Source of the DNA: Planctomycetia bacterium
Lineage (GTDB): Bacteria > Planctomycetota > Planctomycetia > Pirellulales > UBA1268
Direction of reading: 5' to 3'
DNA: 15,133 bases
Assembly: GCA_009919445.1 (NCBI GenBank)
Contig: RGBY01000033.1
Coordinates: 1 to 15,133 of the forward strand
Shown here: positions 1 through 8,204 of the stretch, one piece after another
Layout of the letters: every line of letters begins with the position of its first letter
How positions within the stretch are numbered: position 1 is the stretch's first letter
Position numbers and translations under genes: made by a program
Notes under the pieces: generated by a model
The model's database searches: none
Told to the model about the DNA's origin: nothing
Seen by the model: the letters and a program-made list of their open reading frames with translations, nothing else

Positions 1-1156
1 TACCGCTGGTCAGCCCATTGCGCAGCTTCAGGGGAAAGAACTCATCTGCCTTGGGCCTCGTAAGCCTTTCCGACAGTACGGTGAGAGCGGCACCGAAGTA
101 AGTGATTACTTTCCCAAGCTAGGCAGTCTTGCCGACCGGCTCTGTGTGATCCGCAGCATGGTGACGGAGCAGATCAATCATGATCCAGCCCACACCTTTA
201 TGAATTGCGGCACGGCTCTCTCAGGGCGACCCAGCATGGGGGCTTGGGTGACCTATGGGCTGGGGAGTGAAGCAGATGATCTTCCCGGCTTCGTGGTGAT
301 GACCAGTAAGATGGGCCGGAATCCGCAGCCGATTGCCGCCCGCCAGTGGCACTCGGGATTTTTGCCGGGGCAGTTTCAGGGGGTGGAGTTTGCCACCTCA
401 GGCACGCCTGTCCACTATGTCAGCAGTCCTCCGGGCGTCACAGCTGCGCACCAACGAGATCTGATTGAGACAGTAGCGGCCCTTGAACACCATCGTTTGC
501 AACACCTTTATGATCCTGCGGTGGCCACTCGTATCCGGCAGTATGAACTTGCGTTCCGGATGCAGACCAGCGTCCCCCAGTTGGCTGATCTGTCAGGGGA
601 GACAGCCGAGACACTTGCTCTGTATGGGGCCAAGCCGGGGCAGGCAACCGTTGGCACCAACTGCCTGATGGCTCGGCGACTGGTTGAACGGGGGGTGCGG
701 TTTGTCCACCTCTATCACAGTGACTGGGATCACCACGGCAAGATTGAGCCCTTCATGGATGAGATTTGCCCACCCACGGATCAGGCAGTAGCGGGGCTGT
801 TGATCGATCTTGAGCGTCGGGGGATGCTCGATGAGACACTGGTGGTGATTGGTGGTGAATTTGGCCGCACCCCCATGGGACAGGGGGATAAAAAAGGTGT
901 CGGCCGTGATCACCACATCAAGGGATTCAGCATGGCGCTAGCCGGAGGAGGCACCAAAGGAGGCATCACTCACGGTGCGACTGATGAGTTTGGCTACCAT
1001 GCGATCGAAAACGTGGTGCCCGTCCGTGACCTCCATGCAACGATGCTGCATCTGCTGGGCATTGACCACAATCGCTTCACGGTTGAGTACCAGGGACTCG
1101 ACACCAAGTTGACCGGAGTCGAGCCGGCCCAGCCAGTGCTGCCGATCTGCAGTTGA
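1..1156 (+). CDS. DUF1501 family protein (5' truncated)
   Basis: This is the 3' part of a DUF1501 protein, a secreted member of the alkaline phosphatase/sulfatase-like fold whose activity is not established. The reading frame is open from the window edge (first full codon at position 2) and gives 384 residues. The family is usually longer, so roughly 70-100 N-terminal residues, normally including a Tat-type signal, lie outside the window. A GTG at 146 is an internal codon rather than the start, because family-typical sequence (KPFRQYGESG, LADRLCVIRSM) precedes it. Diagnostic blocks are NHDPAH and GRPSMGAWVTYGLGS near the start, HSDWDHHG in the middle, and GGEFGRTP followed by GRDHH, where metal-type His and Asp residues cluster. 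In planctomycetes such genes commonly follow a DUF1549/DUF1553 gene, which would lie to the left and is not visible. The gene ends 12 bases before the convergent desaturase gene. Confidence 0.9.
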   Translation, partial: TAGQPIAQLQGKELICLGPRKPFRQYGESGTEVSDYFPKLGSLADRLCVIRSMVTEQINHDPAHTFMNCGTALSGRPSMGAWVTYGLGSEADDLPGFVVMTSKMGRNPQPIAARQWHSGFLPGQFQGVEFATSGTPVHYVSSPPGVTAAHQRDLIETVAALEHHRLQHLYDPAVATRIRQYELAFRMQTSVPQLADLSGETAETLALYGAKPGQATVGTNCLMARRLVERGVRFVHLYHSDWDHHGKIEPFMDEICPPTDQAVAGLLIDLERRGMLDETLVVIGGEFGRTPMGQGDKKGVGRDHHIKGFSMALAGGGTKGGITHGATDEFGYHAIENVVPVRDLHATMLHLLGIDHNRFTVEYQGLDTKLTGVEPAQPVLPICS

Positions 1157-1168
1157 CCCTGCGCGAGC

Positions 1169-2128
1169 CTACTGTGATGTCGTCATCACGGCCGAGCTGG
1201 TCCGGGGTGTGTTGGCTGCATTCGCCTGACGGATATGACGTGGGAGCACGATATCACGGGCGAGACCAAGTCGTGCCAGGAGCAGAATGACATAGTAGGT
1301 AATGTCGATCTCCCACCAGCGATGCTGCACGCTGGCACTGACTGGATCATGATGATGATTGTTATGCCAGCCTTCGCCAGCAGCGAGGAGGGCCACGAGC
1401 CAGTTGTTCCGGCTGTTTTCCCCGGTTTCATAATTGCGATAGCCGAACAGATGAGAGAGTGAGTTGACGCACCACGTCTGGTGCCAGACCAGTACGGTCC
1501 GCAGCAGCACGCCCCAGACCACCCAGCTGCCTGCGAGCAGGGTGGCCTGCGCTGGGGTGTCTCCGCAGGCGAGGCCAAACAGCCAGCCAGCCAGCGCAAA
1601 GAGGGGGATTTGAGCCAGGTACACCCAGAGCACACGCATCGGTCGCTTTTCGAACCAGCGGTAGTAGGGAACCGCCAGGACGTCACGGGCGTAGCGATCA
1701 AAAAAAGCGAGCGTGCGGCGATCAGGAGCAGGTCGTACGAGCCAACCGGTGTGCGCCCAGCTGATTCCATGGACTGGTGAATGGGGGTCAGCCGCAGCAT
1801 CGGAGTGAGCATGGTGCAGCCGGTGTGTCGCCACCCAGCGTACCGGTGAGTCTTCCAGTGAGAAGATGGCAATGGTCGCCAGGGTCTGTTCCAGCCAGCG
1901 GGGGACGGCCAGGCTGCGGTGTGTCAGCAGGCGGTGGTAGCAGATGTTGATTCCCAGCATGCCGAAGAGGTGGGTGCCCACCAGGGCGAGAACGAGCCCG
2001 GACCAACTGAACAAGGAAGGAATCAGGACAAGCGCGGCTGCCAGGTGGACAGCAAGCAGCGGGATCGCATATTCCCAGTGGATGCCGACAGGCCGTGGCC
2101 CCGAAACGTCAGAAGAGGATGAGCCCAT
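1169..2128 (-). CDS. Acyl-CoA delta-9 type fatty acid desaturase
   Basis: This 319-residue integral membrane di-iron desaturase belongs to the stearoyl-CoA desaturase type, which introduces a cis double bond into a saturated acyl chain. The three histidine boxes are intact: H65RLLTH70, H102RLHH106 and H255NNHH259. N222SLSH226 matches the additional metal-ligand motif of this class. Hydrophobic segments lie near residues 20-40, 43-63, 167-187 and 195-214, giving the usual pairs of helices with the histidines on the cytoplasmic face. There is no fused cytochrome b5 or ferredoxin reductase domain, so electrons must come from a separate partner, and none is encoded nearby. The ATG at 2128 is the natural start, with no clear Shine-Dalgarno sequence. 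The gene is separated from the ABC operon by 181 bases and probably has its own promoter. The class is clear, but substrate form (CoA or ACP) and position of the double bond are not. Confidence 0.9.
   Translation of the reverse strand: MGSSSSDVSGPRPVGIHWEYAIPLLAVHLAAALVLIPSLFSWSGLVLALVGTHLFGMLGINICYHRLLTHRSLAVPRWLEQTLATIAIFSLEDSPVRWVATHRLHHAHSDAAADPHSPVHGISWAHTGWLVRPAPDRRTLAFFDRYARDVLAVPYYRWFEKRPMRVLWVYLAQIPLFALAGWLFGLACGDTPAQATLLAGSWVVWGVLLRTVLVWHQTWCVNSLSHLFGYRNYETGENSRNNWLVALLAAGEGWHNNHHHDPVSASVQHRWWEIDITYYVILLLARLGLARDIVLPRHIRQANAANTPRTSSAVMTTSQ
1174..1189. other. Small inverted repeat at a convergent gene end
   Basis: GTGATG and CATCAC form a 6-bp stem around a 4-base TCGT loop, inside the last codons of the desaturase gene and just past the stop of the DUF1501 gene. 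It could fold in transcripts from both directions. No T-tract follows on either strand, so a role as a bidirectional terminator is weakly supported. Confidence 0.25.
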
Positions 2129-2196
2129 GATAGTGCCTGCAGGAGGAATCGGAGAGCCGATGGTTCGCAGGCAACGGTCATCACTTGCGTCGATTC

Positions 2197-2226
2197 ATTC
2201 TCGCACTTCCTGAACTGGTTTGACAA
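2197..2226 (-). promoter_or_regulatory. Candidate sigma70-like promoter of the desaturase gene
   Basis: Read on the minus strand, TTGTCA (2226-2221, five of six consensus bases) is followed after 18 bases by GAGAAT (2202-2197, four of six). A TG sits one base upstream of the -10, an extended -10 arrangement. The implied start near 2190 would leave a leader of about 60 bases. The rest of the 181-base gap (2129-2309) shows no gene and no convincing terminator for the ABC operon. Confidence 0.35.
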
Positions 2227-2309
2227 CTCATGGCAGAGGAAACCGCTGCAAGCCGCGACCGAAGGCTGGCAGGACGGTCAGACTCATGCTGATACAGGTG
2301 CTGCAGCAG

Positions 2310-5300
2310 TTAGTCGTGGTCGCCGAACCAGCGATCCTTGATTTCATCGAGCAGTCCCGCTTCCCGCATCTGGAGGATGGCGGTGTTCAACGGTTCGCGC
2401 AGAGGGCTGTTGGCAGGTAAGGCCAGCCCAAAATCAAATGAGTCGAAGACGCCTCCCACGATGCGAAACTCGCCCTCCTCCGCAGTCGATATGGCGTGCA
2501 TCAGCGTATGGGCTTCGGAGACAGCAGCATCACAGGTTTCATTGTGGACTGCGTCTAGCATGTGATCGAGATCGGCATAGATCCGCGGGATCCCGCCATA
2601 TTCGCGGACGGCCTCACTGGTGACGGCTCCCTCTTGGCAGGCGACGAACCTGCCAGCCAGATCACGGGGTCCGCGAATGGTGCCAGTGACCTGCTCCACG
2701 GTCATGGTGGCGGTGAGTGTGCTCGTCAGCAGGGCGACCAGCACAATTCCACCGATCATCCAGGCTACAGCGATCAGTCGACCGGTGACGGTTGAGATTT
2801 CCTTGTTCTCACAGCCACCAGTGATGATCGTGCTGACACTCCACCAGACGGCCTCCCAGACGCCGCGGGGGTAGCGGGCCGGAAATGAATCGGCGTTGTG
2901 TCGCCGCTCGAACCACCAGAGCAGGTGTCCGGTGAGGACCATCGTGCCAATGACTCCCGCAAGAATGGCGAGCAGGTCCCAAGAGAACAGGCTGGCCAGG
3001 GCAATCCAGAGGCCACTGTCGCGAGTTCTGGGAACAGCAATTTGCAGGCCGGAGTGGGCCACGGGGTGGGTGAAGTCAACAATCCGCTCGCGTTGTTCGG
3101 TCATCGCTAGCGGCCCCAAGAGCACATCAACCTGGCCCGTGGTGGTGCTGGTGAAGAGTGCCTCGATGGAATCCAAGCGGACATAGTGCGTCTGAACTTC
3201 CAGGCGACGAGCCAGTTCGGTCCAGAGGTCAATCGAGTAGCCACGCGGTTGGTCGTCGACATATTCGACGATGCCCTTGATTGGCATGATGGCGACTCGC
3301 ACCGGCTGGGTGATTGGCTGGCTTTGGGGGCCGCCATCAAGTAAATCAGCCTCGGCAGCCCAGGCCTCTGGTGAGCCGGCAAGGCAGCCAAGAACGAATA
3401 GCAGCGAAGCCAGTTTCCCCAGTGTCCTGCCTGCGGAAGCCTGCCGCAGCCAGGCGGTCCAGGCCAGTAGGCTTCCACCAATTACGATCGCTCCTGCGGC
3501 CAAGGCAAGCGCTGCCGGCGGCAGGGAGAGTTGCCCAAGTTCTTCAGCCAGTTCGGCTGGCAGGGCTTCACGGCCCCTGACACCCGATGCGGAAAGTAGG
3601 AGCAGCGGCATCGAGTTGTTGGCGATGTGGCAGAGGATGGCCGGCAGGATGCTGCCGGTGGCCAGGACGATGCTGCCCAGAGCCAGCCCCAGCAGAAATG
3701 TCTGAGGCATCCGCTCGGGGAGCAGATGGAAGACAGCAAAGCAGCTGGCTTGGATGAACACAGCGATCACCATGCGGTTTCGGGAGGGGGCCTCCCCAGC
3801 AAAGGCAGAGAGCACCCAGCCACGGAATAAGAGTTCTTCAAGGCATGCCGGGAGCACCGCCATCAACAGCCAGGCCAGCCACCACGGCTGTTCCAGCATG
3901 AGTGAGAGCAGTTTTTCTGACAACGCCTTCATGGCAGGAGACATTTCGAGATTGCCAAACTGAAGAATTGCTGCAGCACCCAGAATAAAGACGCCACCAC
4001 CAACCAGGATGCCACCCGCAACGGCCGGCAGGCCGCTGAGGAATTTGCCGACGCCATGCCCCCCTCCAGGCCAGCGGAGCGAAAAGGTCTGCCGCAGGCT
4101 GACCCGTTGCCAAAACAGCAACAGCAGAAGCGGGAGTACGACAGCCAGTTGTTGAACTGGGATGGCCAGCACAATGTTCTCTGGGCTGATTCCCTGCACG
4201 TACCACAGCCCTGCCAGACCGAGGGCGAGGGCTAGCCCGCCGTGAATCACCCCCGGTACCTGCCGTCGTGCTGGCCGGCGGAAACCGCTGGCTGCATCGG
4301 GACCACGGAAAAGGATCTCCTCATCGGTGAGGAGGGCTGCCGTGCCCCGCAGGAGAAGCCAGGTGACCAGGCCACTGGAAAGCAGGGTGACCAGCAGCGG
4401 TAGCAGTGCCGCCTTGGGCCCAGCGTTGGCTGCTTCCTGCATGTCGCGAATGGCCTCGGCGATGGACTCACCTTGCTCGGAATCAGGCTGCCGCGGCGGT
4501 GGGGTCAATGCCGTTCGTGAGACGACAACCTGTCCGGCAAAAGGAATGGCCGACACGATTCCATCGCTGCGAATGCCGGGCACAATGGCAACGCCGGCAA
4601 GTGCACTGACCAGCAAGATCACTGGGGTGAGTGTGTTTTGAGCTTCCTTCACACTTTTTGAAGCGGTGGTGACAGCAAGGCTCATAGCGGCTGCCACGGC
4701 AGCCAGCCCGATGAAGGCGATGAGTGTCAGCAGGCCACCCTGTCCGAGGTGCTGGAGCAGATGGCCAGTTGAGCCAGTGGGGAGAAACCGCAGAGAGACG
4801 AGGATGGTCAGCAGAATGGAGACCACATTGGCAGCAAGAGTTGCCAGGGTGACACCGAAGACAGCCAGAAATTTGCCCAGCACAATATCGAGGCTGCCAC
4901 AGGGGACAATAAGCAGCGTTTCGATCGTCCCGCGTTCCTTTTCGCCGGCGATGGCATCAATTGCGGGATAGAAGGCGCCGGTCATTGTCAGCACAGCCAG
5001 AAGGACCAGAATTGCCCCGGCCAGCGGCCCGAGGATGCCGGAGTCTTCCAGGCCAGCTTTCGGGACAGGTTTTCCCACGAAACTGAGGTGAATCGGATCA
5101 AACAGGCTGGGAGGGATTCCTGCCAGCGCCATGCGTTCAGTCCGAATCTGTTCTGCCAAGTCAGTGATGAGTGCCTGAAATTGATCACGGGTTTTTGCTG
5201 TGGCGGGCTGGCTGTCAGCCACCCGGGCCTCAAGTTCAAAGGTGTCATCAGCCAGGAGGCTCTCGGCGAAATGGTCAGGAACATCAATCCAGAGATCGAC

Positions 5301-5660
5301 CTTGCCCGCTTCGAGCAGTTCCTGGGCCCGCTCTGGCGGTTCGATTTCGGCGAAAACATCACTTGGCCATTCCGGAGGAGAGGAATCTCCGGCGGCGAGG
5401 AGCAGATCCCCAAGCCGTGCTGCGAACAGGGGTGAGCCGGGGCCACTCATGACGATGGCCAAAGGCGTTGCGGCCGTCTGCTCAGTTGTGCTTTCCAGCG
5501 CAGTCCGCACGCCCAGCGCGCTGGACAGCGCGACCAGCGGATAGGTGATCATCGGCAACAGCAGGGTCACCACGACCGTGCGGCGGTCTCGTAGAAATTC
5601 AACCAGATCACGGCGGGCCAGTGACCAGGCAGCCCGGAGAGAAGCGACAGGCCGGCTCAT
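2310..5660 (-). CDS. NatB-like ABC permease / CPBP protease / glutamate-receptor-like channel fusion
   Basis: A 1116-residue membrane protein in one continuous frame with three modules. Residues 1-450 are a NatB-type ABC-2 permease: one N-terminal helix (about 29-50), a large outer domain, the hallmark AGEKERGTIETLL at 238-250, then several helices. Residues 470-740 are a CPBP (Abi/Rce1-type) intramembrane protease with E608E609xxxR613, F641xxxH645 and H678xxN681, so its catalytic set looks complete. Residues 748-769 resemble a signal peptide (K, hydrophobic core, AWAA). Residues 785-1113 resemble prokaryotic ionotropic glutamate receptors: S1 (785-880), with R857 in the position that binds the ligand carboxylate; helix 886-912; pore loop 938-955; helix 961-984; and S2 (985-1113), with E1049 where the amino group is bound. 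The pore loop reads TGGCEN, not TVGYGD. The ATG overlaps the TGA of the upstream NatA-like gene (ATGA), so the two are probably partners. The domain calls are firm. The joint function is inference, and the transported substrate is unknown. Confidence 0.88.
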   Translation of the reverse strand: MSRPVASLRAAWSLARRDLVEFLRDRRTVVVTLLLPMITYPLVALSSALGVRTALESTTEQTAATPLAIVMSGPGSPLFAARLGDLLLAAGDSSPPEWPSDVFAEIEPPERAQELLEAGKVDLWIDVPDHFAESLLADDTFELEARVADSQPATAKTRDQFQALITDLAEQIRTERMALAGIPPSLFDPIHLSFVGKPVPKAGLEDSGILGPLAGAILVLLAVLTMTGAFYPAIDAIAGEKERGTIETLLIVPCGSLDIVLGKFLAVFGVTLATLAANVVSILLTILVSLRFLPTGSTGHLLQHLGQGGLLTLIAFIGLAAVAAAMSLAVTTASKSVKEAQNTLTPVILLVSALAGVAIVPGIRSDGIVSAIPFAGQVVVSRTALTPPPRQPDSEQGESIAEAIRDMQEAANAGPKAALLPLLVTLLSSGLVTWLLLRGTAALLTDEEILFRGPDAASGFRRPARRQVPGVIHGGLALALGLAGLWYVQGISPENIVLAIPVQQLAVVLPLLLLLFWQRVSLRQTFSLRWPGGGHGVGKFLSGLPAVAGGILVGGGVFILGAAAILQFGNLEMSPAMKALSEKLLSLMLEQPWWLAWLLMAVLPACLEELLFRGWVLSAFAGEAPSRNRMVIAVFIQASCFAVFHLLPERMPQTFLLGLALGSIVLATGSILPAILCHIANNSMPLLLLSASGVRGREALPAELAEELGQLSLPPAALALAAGAIVIGGSLLAWTAWLRQASAGRTLGKLASLLFVLGCLAGSPEAWAAEADLLDGGPQSQPITQPVRVAIMPIKGIVEYVDDQPRGYSIDLWTELARRLEVQTHYVRLDSIEALFTSTTTGQVDVLLGPLAMTEQRERIVDFTHPVAHSGLQIAVPRTRDSGLWIALASLFSWDLLAILAGVIGTMVLTGHLLWWFERRHNADSFPARYPRGVWEAVWWSVSTIITGGCENKEISTVTGRLIAVAWMIGGIVLVALLTSTLTATMTVEQVTGTIRGPRDLAGRFVACQEGAVTSEAVREYGGIPRIYADLDHMLDAVHNETCDAAVSEAHTLMHAISTAEEGEFRIVGGVFDSFDFGLALPANSPLREPLNTAILQMREAGLLDEIKDRWFGDHD

Positions 5661-6421
5661 GCGGAAATGCCTCCGGCAACAGCTCGGAAGAAGGCACTCT
5701 CAAGGTCACCCGTCGGGCCAACCAGTTCGCTGCGGGTGCCCGCCGCGACAACCCGTCCGGCATCGATGATGACAAATCGATTGCAGCGGTGCTCAATCTC
5801 ATGCAGGCGATGGGTTGAAAGCAGCAGCGCATGCCCATTTTCGCGAAGGTGCTCCAGCGTGTCGAGCAGGCTCCGGGAACCAACGACGTCGAGTGCATTG
5901 GTCGGCTCATCAAGCACCAATGCGGGCGGATCATGGACGAGGGCCCGCGCCAGTGAGATTCGTTGTCGTTGCCCCGACGAGAGTCGCCCTGCTGGTCGAT
6001 CGGCGTAACTGGTGAGGGCGAGTGTGTCGATCAGCCAGGCAACCCGGCTGCTGACCTCGGCATCGGTGAGGCCATTGAGCCGGCCAAATGAGGTGAGGAG
6101 TTCGCGGGCGGTCAAGCGGTCAGGCACACCGGTCGTTGCCGAAACGTAGCCGAGCGAGCGACGAACTCCAACGGGATCGGCCTGGCTGTCAAAACCACAG
6201 ACACGGGCATGGCCAGCGGTCGGTCGCAGCAGGGTTGCAATGATTCGCAGCGTGGTCGTCTTGCCCGCCCCGTTGGCACCCAACAGGCCGACGATTTCCC
6301 CGGCTGCGACGGTCAGTGACAGATGATCAACGGCCCTGACCAGGCTGCCGTCACTTCCACGGTATTCCTTCACGAGGTCGGTGACCTCAATGGCAGGCGG
6401 AGTGGCAGGTGGAGAGCTCAT
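5657..6421 (-). CDS. NatA-like ABC transporter ATP-binding protein
   Basis: This is a cytoplasmic ATPase of 254 residues that should power the permease encoded immediately downstream. Counting from the ATG at 6421, Walker A is GANGAGKT (48-55), the signature is LSSGQRQ (147-153), Walker B is ALVLDEP with the Asp near 171, the D-loop is ALD (176-178) and the switch His is near 204. The sequence after the Q-loop position (GVPDRLTARE) is typical of the NatA/CcmA-like branch. The ATG lies one base after the stop of the previous permease gene. A GTG at 6436 would add five residues (MQKTE) and overlap that gene by 14 bases. Neither has a good Shine-Dalgarno, and I prefer the ATG for its tight coupling. 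B. subtilis NatAB exports Na+, but that substrate cannot be transferred here from sequence alone. Confidence 0.9.
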   Translation of the reverse strand: MSSPPATPPAIEVTDLVKEYRGSDGSLVRAVDHLSLTVAAGEIVGLLGANGAGKTTTLRIIATLLRPTAGHARVCGFDSQADPVGVRRSLGYVSATTGVPDRLTARELLTSFGRLNGLTDAEVSSRVAWLIDTLALTSYADRPAGRLSSGQRQRISLARALVHDPPALVLDEPTNALDVVGSRSLLDTLEHLRENGHALLLSTHRLHEIEHRCNRFVIIDAGRVVAAGTRSELVGPTGDLESAFFRAVAGGISA

Positions 6422-6422
6422 C

Positions 6423-7250
6423 TCAGTTTTCTGCACTGGGGGGGAACTGCCGACGATTGAGAATGAAACAGGCGACCGTCAGTAAGACCATCACCAGGAT
6501 GACAACGGCAATGATCTGAATGCTGGCCGGGTACATGTCGACAAACAACATCATTTCGACCGGCAGTTGCTGCCGCCAGCCCATCCATTCAACCAGCAGG
6601 CTGCGGAGGCGAAGGCTGACCGTCACCTGATTCACAACTGCTGGCAGGAAGCCTGCCATGTATTCTACGAGGAAGGCCACACCGACACTGGCGATGAGGG
6701 CCCGCTTGGGCAGAATTACCGCTGGGAGGGCAAAGAGTGCGGCCCGGCCGATGCAGGAGAGGACAATCAGGGCGATGAACATCGCTGCCAGCCCGATGGG
6801 CTGGGTGAGTTGGGCGATGAACAGCGTGAGCAGGAGGCCGGTCACGGCCACACTGCTGGTCCAAAGGACTGCGGCGGCGAATGTGCCCAGTAGCAGGCTG
6901 CGGCGACCCCCTGGACGGATTGCCACATGAATCCAGGTGCCGCGTTCCAGTTCATCAGCAACCACCGGGCACATGGTCACCAACAGACCGAGCACACAGA
7001 GTGCCTCGGGGATAAGGGCATAGATCATGACCACGGCCATGTTGCGATCGAGCGGGGCGGTGCGGATGGCAGCGAACATGACCGCTGGCGGGAAGAGGGC
7101 ACCGACAAGAGCCATGGCCAGACGGGGACGGGTCATCAGGCGATCGAGTTGAAAGGCGGCGACCGCCCAGGCCGAGGCCAGCCAGTGGCCCGGTGGAGAG
7201 GGTCCCTCTCGTTCGCTGGCATCGACGGCGAGCTGGTTGGCATCTGTCAT
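6423..7250 (-). CDS. ABC-2 type transporter permease
   Basis: This 275-residue integral membrane protein has about six hydrophobic segments (near 43-62, 72-95, 120-145, 153-178, 183-202 and 243-264) after a soluble N-terminus of about 40 residues. The stretch PVVADELERGTW followed by RPGGRRSLLLG, between the second and third helices, is the usual coupling region of ABC-2 permeases, where the cognate ATPase docks. The ATG overlaps the stop of the preceding ATPase gene by four bases (ATGA), pointing to that ATPase as its partner. The exported compound cannot be told from the sequence. Its short length compared with NatB shows that it lacks a large outer domain. Confidence 0.82.
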   Translation of the reverse strand: MTDANQLAVDASEREGPSPPGHWLASAWAVAAFQLDRLMTRPRLAMALVGALFPPAVMFAAIRTAPLDRNMAVVMIYALIPEALCVLGLLVTMCPVVADELERGTWIHVAIRPGGRRSLLLGTFAAAVLWTSSVAVTGLLLTLFIAQLTQPIGLAAMFIALIVLSCIGRAALFALPAVILPKRALIASVGVAFLVEYMAGFLPAVVNQVTVSLRLRSLLVEWMGWRQQLPVEMMLFVDMYPASIQIIAVVILVMVLLTVACFILNRRQFPPSAEN

Positions 7251-8173
7251 CGCTCAACCCCCCGGTGTAACTGGACCAGCCGACCAAAGATTCCTTCCAG
7301 TGTTCGGTCGGCAGCGATGACCTCGCGGACCAGGATGCCGTCTGCAACGGCAGCAGCGACGACTGTCGCGAGCTGCTCCGCTTGTCGGGTGCCAACGACG
7401 AGAGTGTCGGCATCGACGATCTGGAGGTGTTCGATGATTCCAGCCGCACAGATCCGCTCAGCCAGCCGTGCTGGGGCTTCAGTCTTGAGCCGAACCTCAG
7501 ACGGAAGGGCATCGATGAGTCCACGAATCTCTTCGGCTGTTCCGCTGGCGACCAGCCGGCCACCAAGAATCACAGCCAAGTCGGCCTGTAAGGTTTCGAC
7601 CTCATGGAGGAGGTGGCTGGCAACCAGCAGGCTGCGGGTGCGGGCCCAGCTGCGAACCAGGCCAACCAGGTCATGGCGGGCAACTGGATCAAGCCCATCA
7701 AAGGGCTCATCAAGGACGAGAAGATCGGGCTCGTGGGCAAATGCTCCGGCAAGTTTGGCCCGTTGCCGCATGCCCTTCGACAGGGTTGAGAGTGGGCGTT
7801 GGCTGGCCTCGCCAAGTCCCACCTCGTCGAGTGCCATGCGGGCTCGTCGGGCCGCCGCGGCTGGATCAAAACCACTCAGCCGCATCAGGTAGGTGACCCA
7901 TTCCTGTGGTGTGGCATGGCGTTCAGTGAGATCGCCGGCTGGGCAGTAGCCGATGCGAGCCAGGATGGCCGGGTTGCCGAAAGGCCGTTCACCAAACACC
8001 CGAACCGTGCCGATTGTCGGTCGCAGCTGGCCAGTGATCAGCCCCAGCAGGGTCGTCTTCCCAGCACCGTTGGGCCCCAGCAAGCCATGGGCTCCCTGCC
8101 CAAACTCGGCCGAGACATCATTGACGCCGATGACCGAGCCGTAGAGTTTTGTGACGTGCTGAAGGGAGAGCAT
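7247..8173 (-). CDS. ABC transporter ATP-binding protein (export type)
   Basis: This 308-residue ATPase has Walker A GPNGAGKT (33-40), signature LSKGMRQ (131-137) in place of LSGGQ, Walker B LLVLDEP (151-157), D-loop GLD (160-162) and switch His H187. The usual Q-loop Gln is not evident: the segment reads GYCPAGD (75-81). Such departures are common in the CcmA/NatA-like export branch and do not by themselves mean loss of activity. The last 90 residues form the small C-terminal domain often found in ABC-2 ATPases and end with RTLEGIFGRLV, equivalent to the common LEDVFLRLT. It starts 31 bases after the preceding permease gene, and its stop overlaps the start of the next permease gene, its likely partner. 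Confidence 0.9.
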   Translation of the reverse strand: MLSLQHVTKLYGSVIGVNDVSAEFGQGAHGLLGPNGAGKTTLLGLITGQLRPTIGTVRVFGERPFGNPAILARIGYCPAGDLTERHATPQEWVTYLMRLSGFDPAAAARRARMALDEVGLGEASQRPLSTLSKGMRQRAKLAGAFAHEPDLLVLDEPFDGLDPVARHDLVGLVRSWARTRSLLVASHLLHEVETLQADLAVILGGRLVASGTAEEIRGLIDALPSEVRLKTEAPARLAERICAAGIIEHLQIVDADTLVVGTRQAEQLATVVAAAVADGILVREVIAADRTLEGIFGRLVQLHRGVER

Positions 8174-8204
8174 TGAAAAATGGTGGTGGGTGGAAGTAGG
8201 TGAA

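Noticed and set aside
1186..1872. A 228-residue alternative frame on the minus strand within the desaturase gene
   Set aside because: The overlapping frame has all three histidine boxes in order, and this one shows no recognisable protein family.
6927..7892. A 321-residue open frame on the plus strand, opposite the ABC permease and ATPase genes
   Set aside because: It is antisense to two well-supported ABC genes. Its translation is low-complexity Ser/Arg/Ala-rich sequence with no recognisable domain, as expected of an antisense frame in GC-rich DNA.
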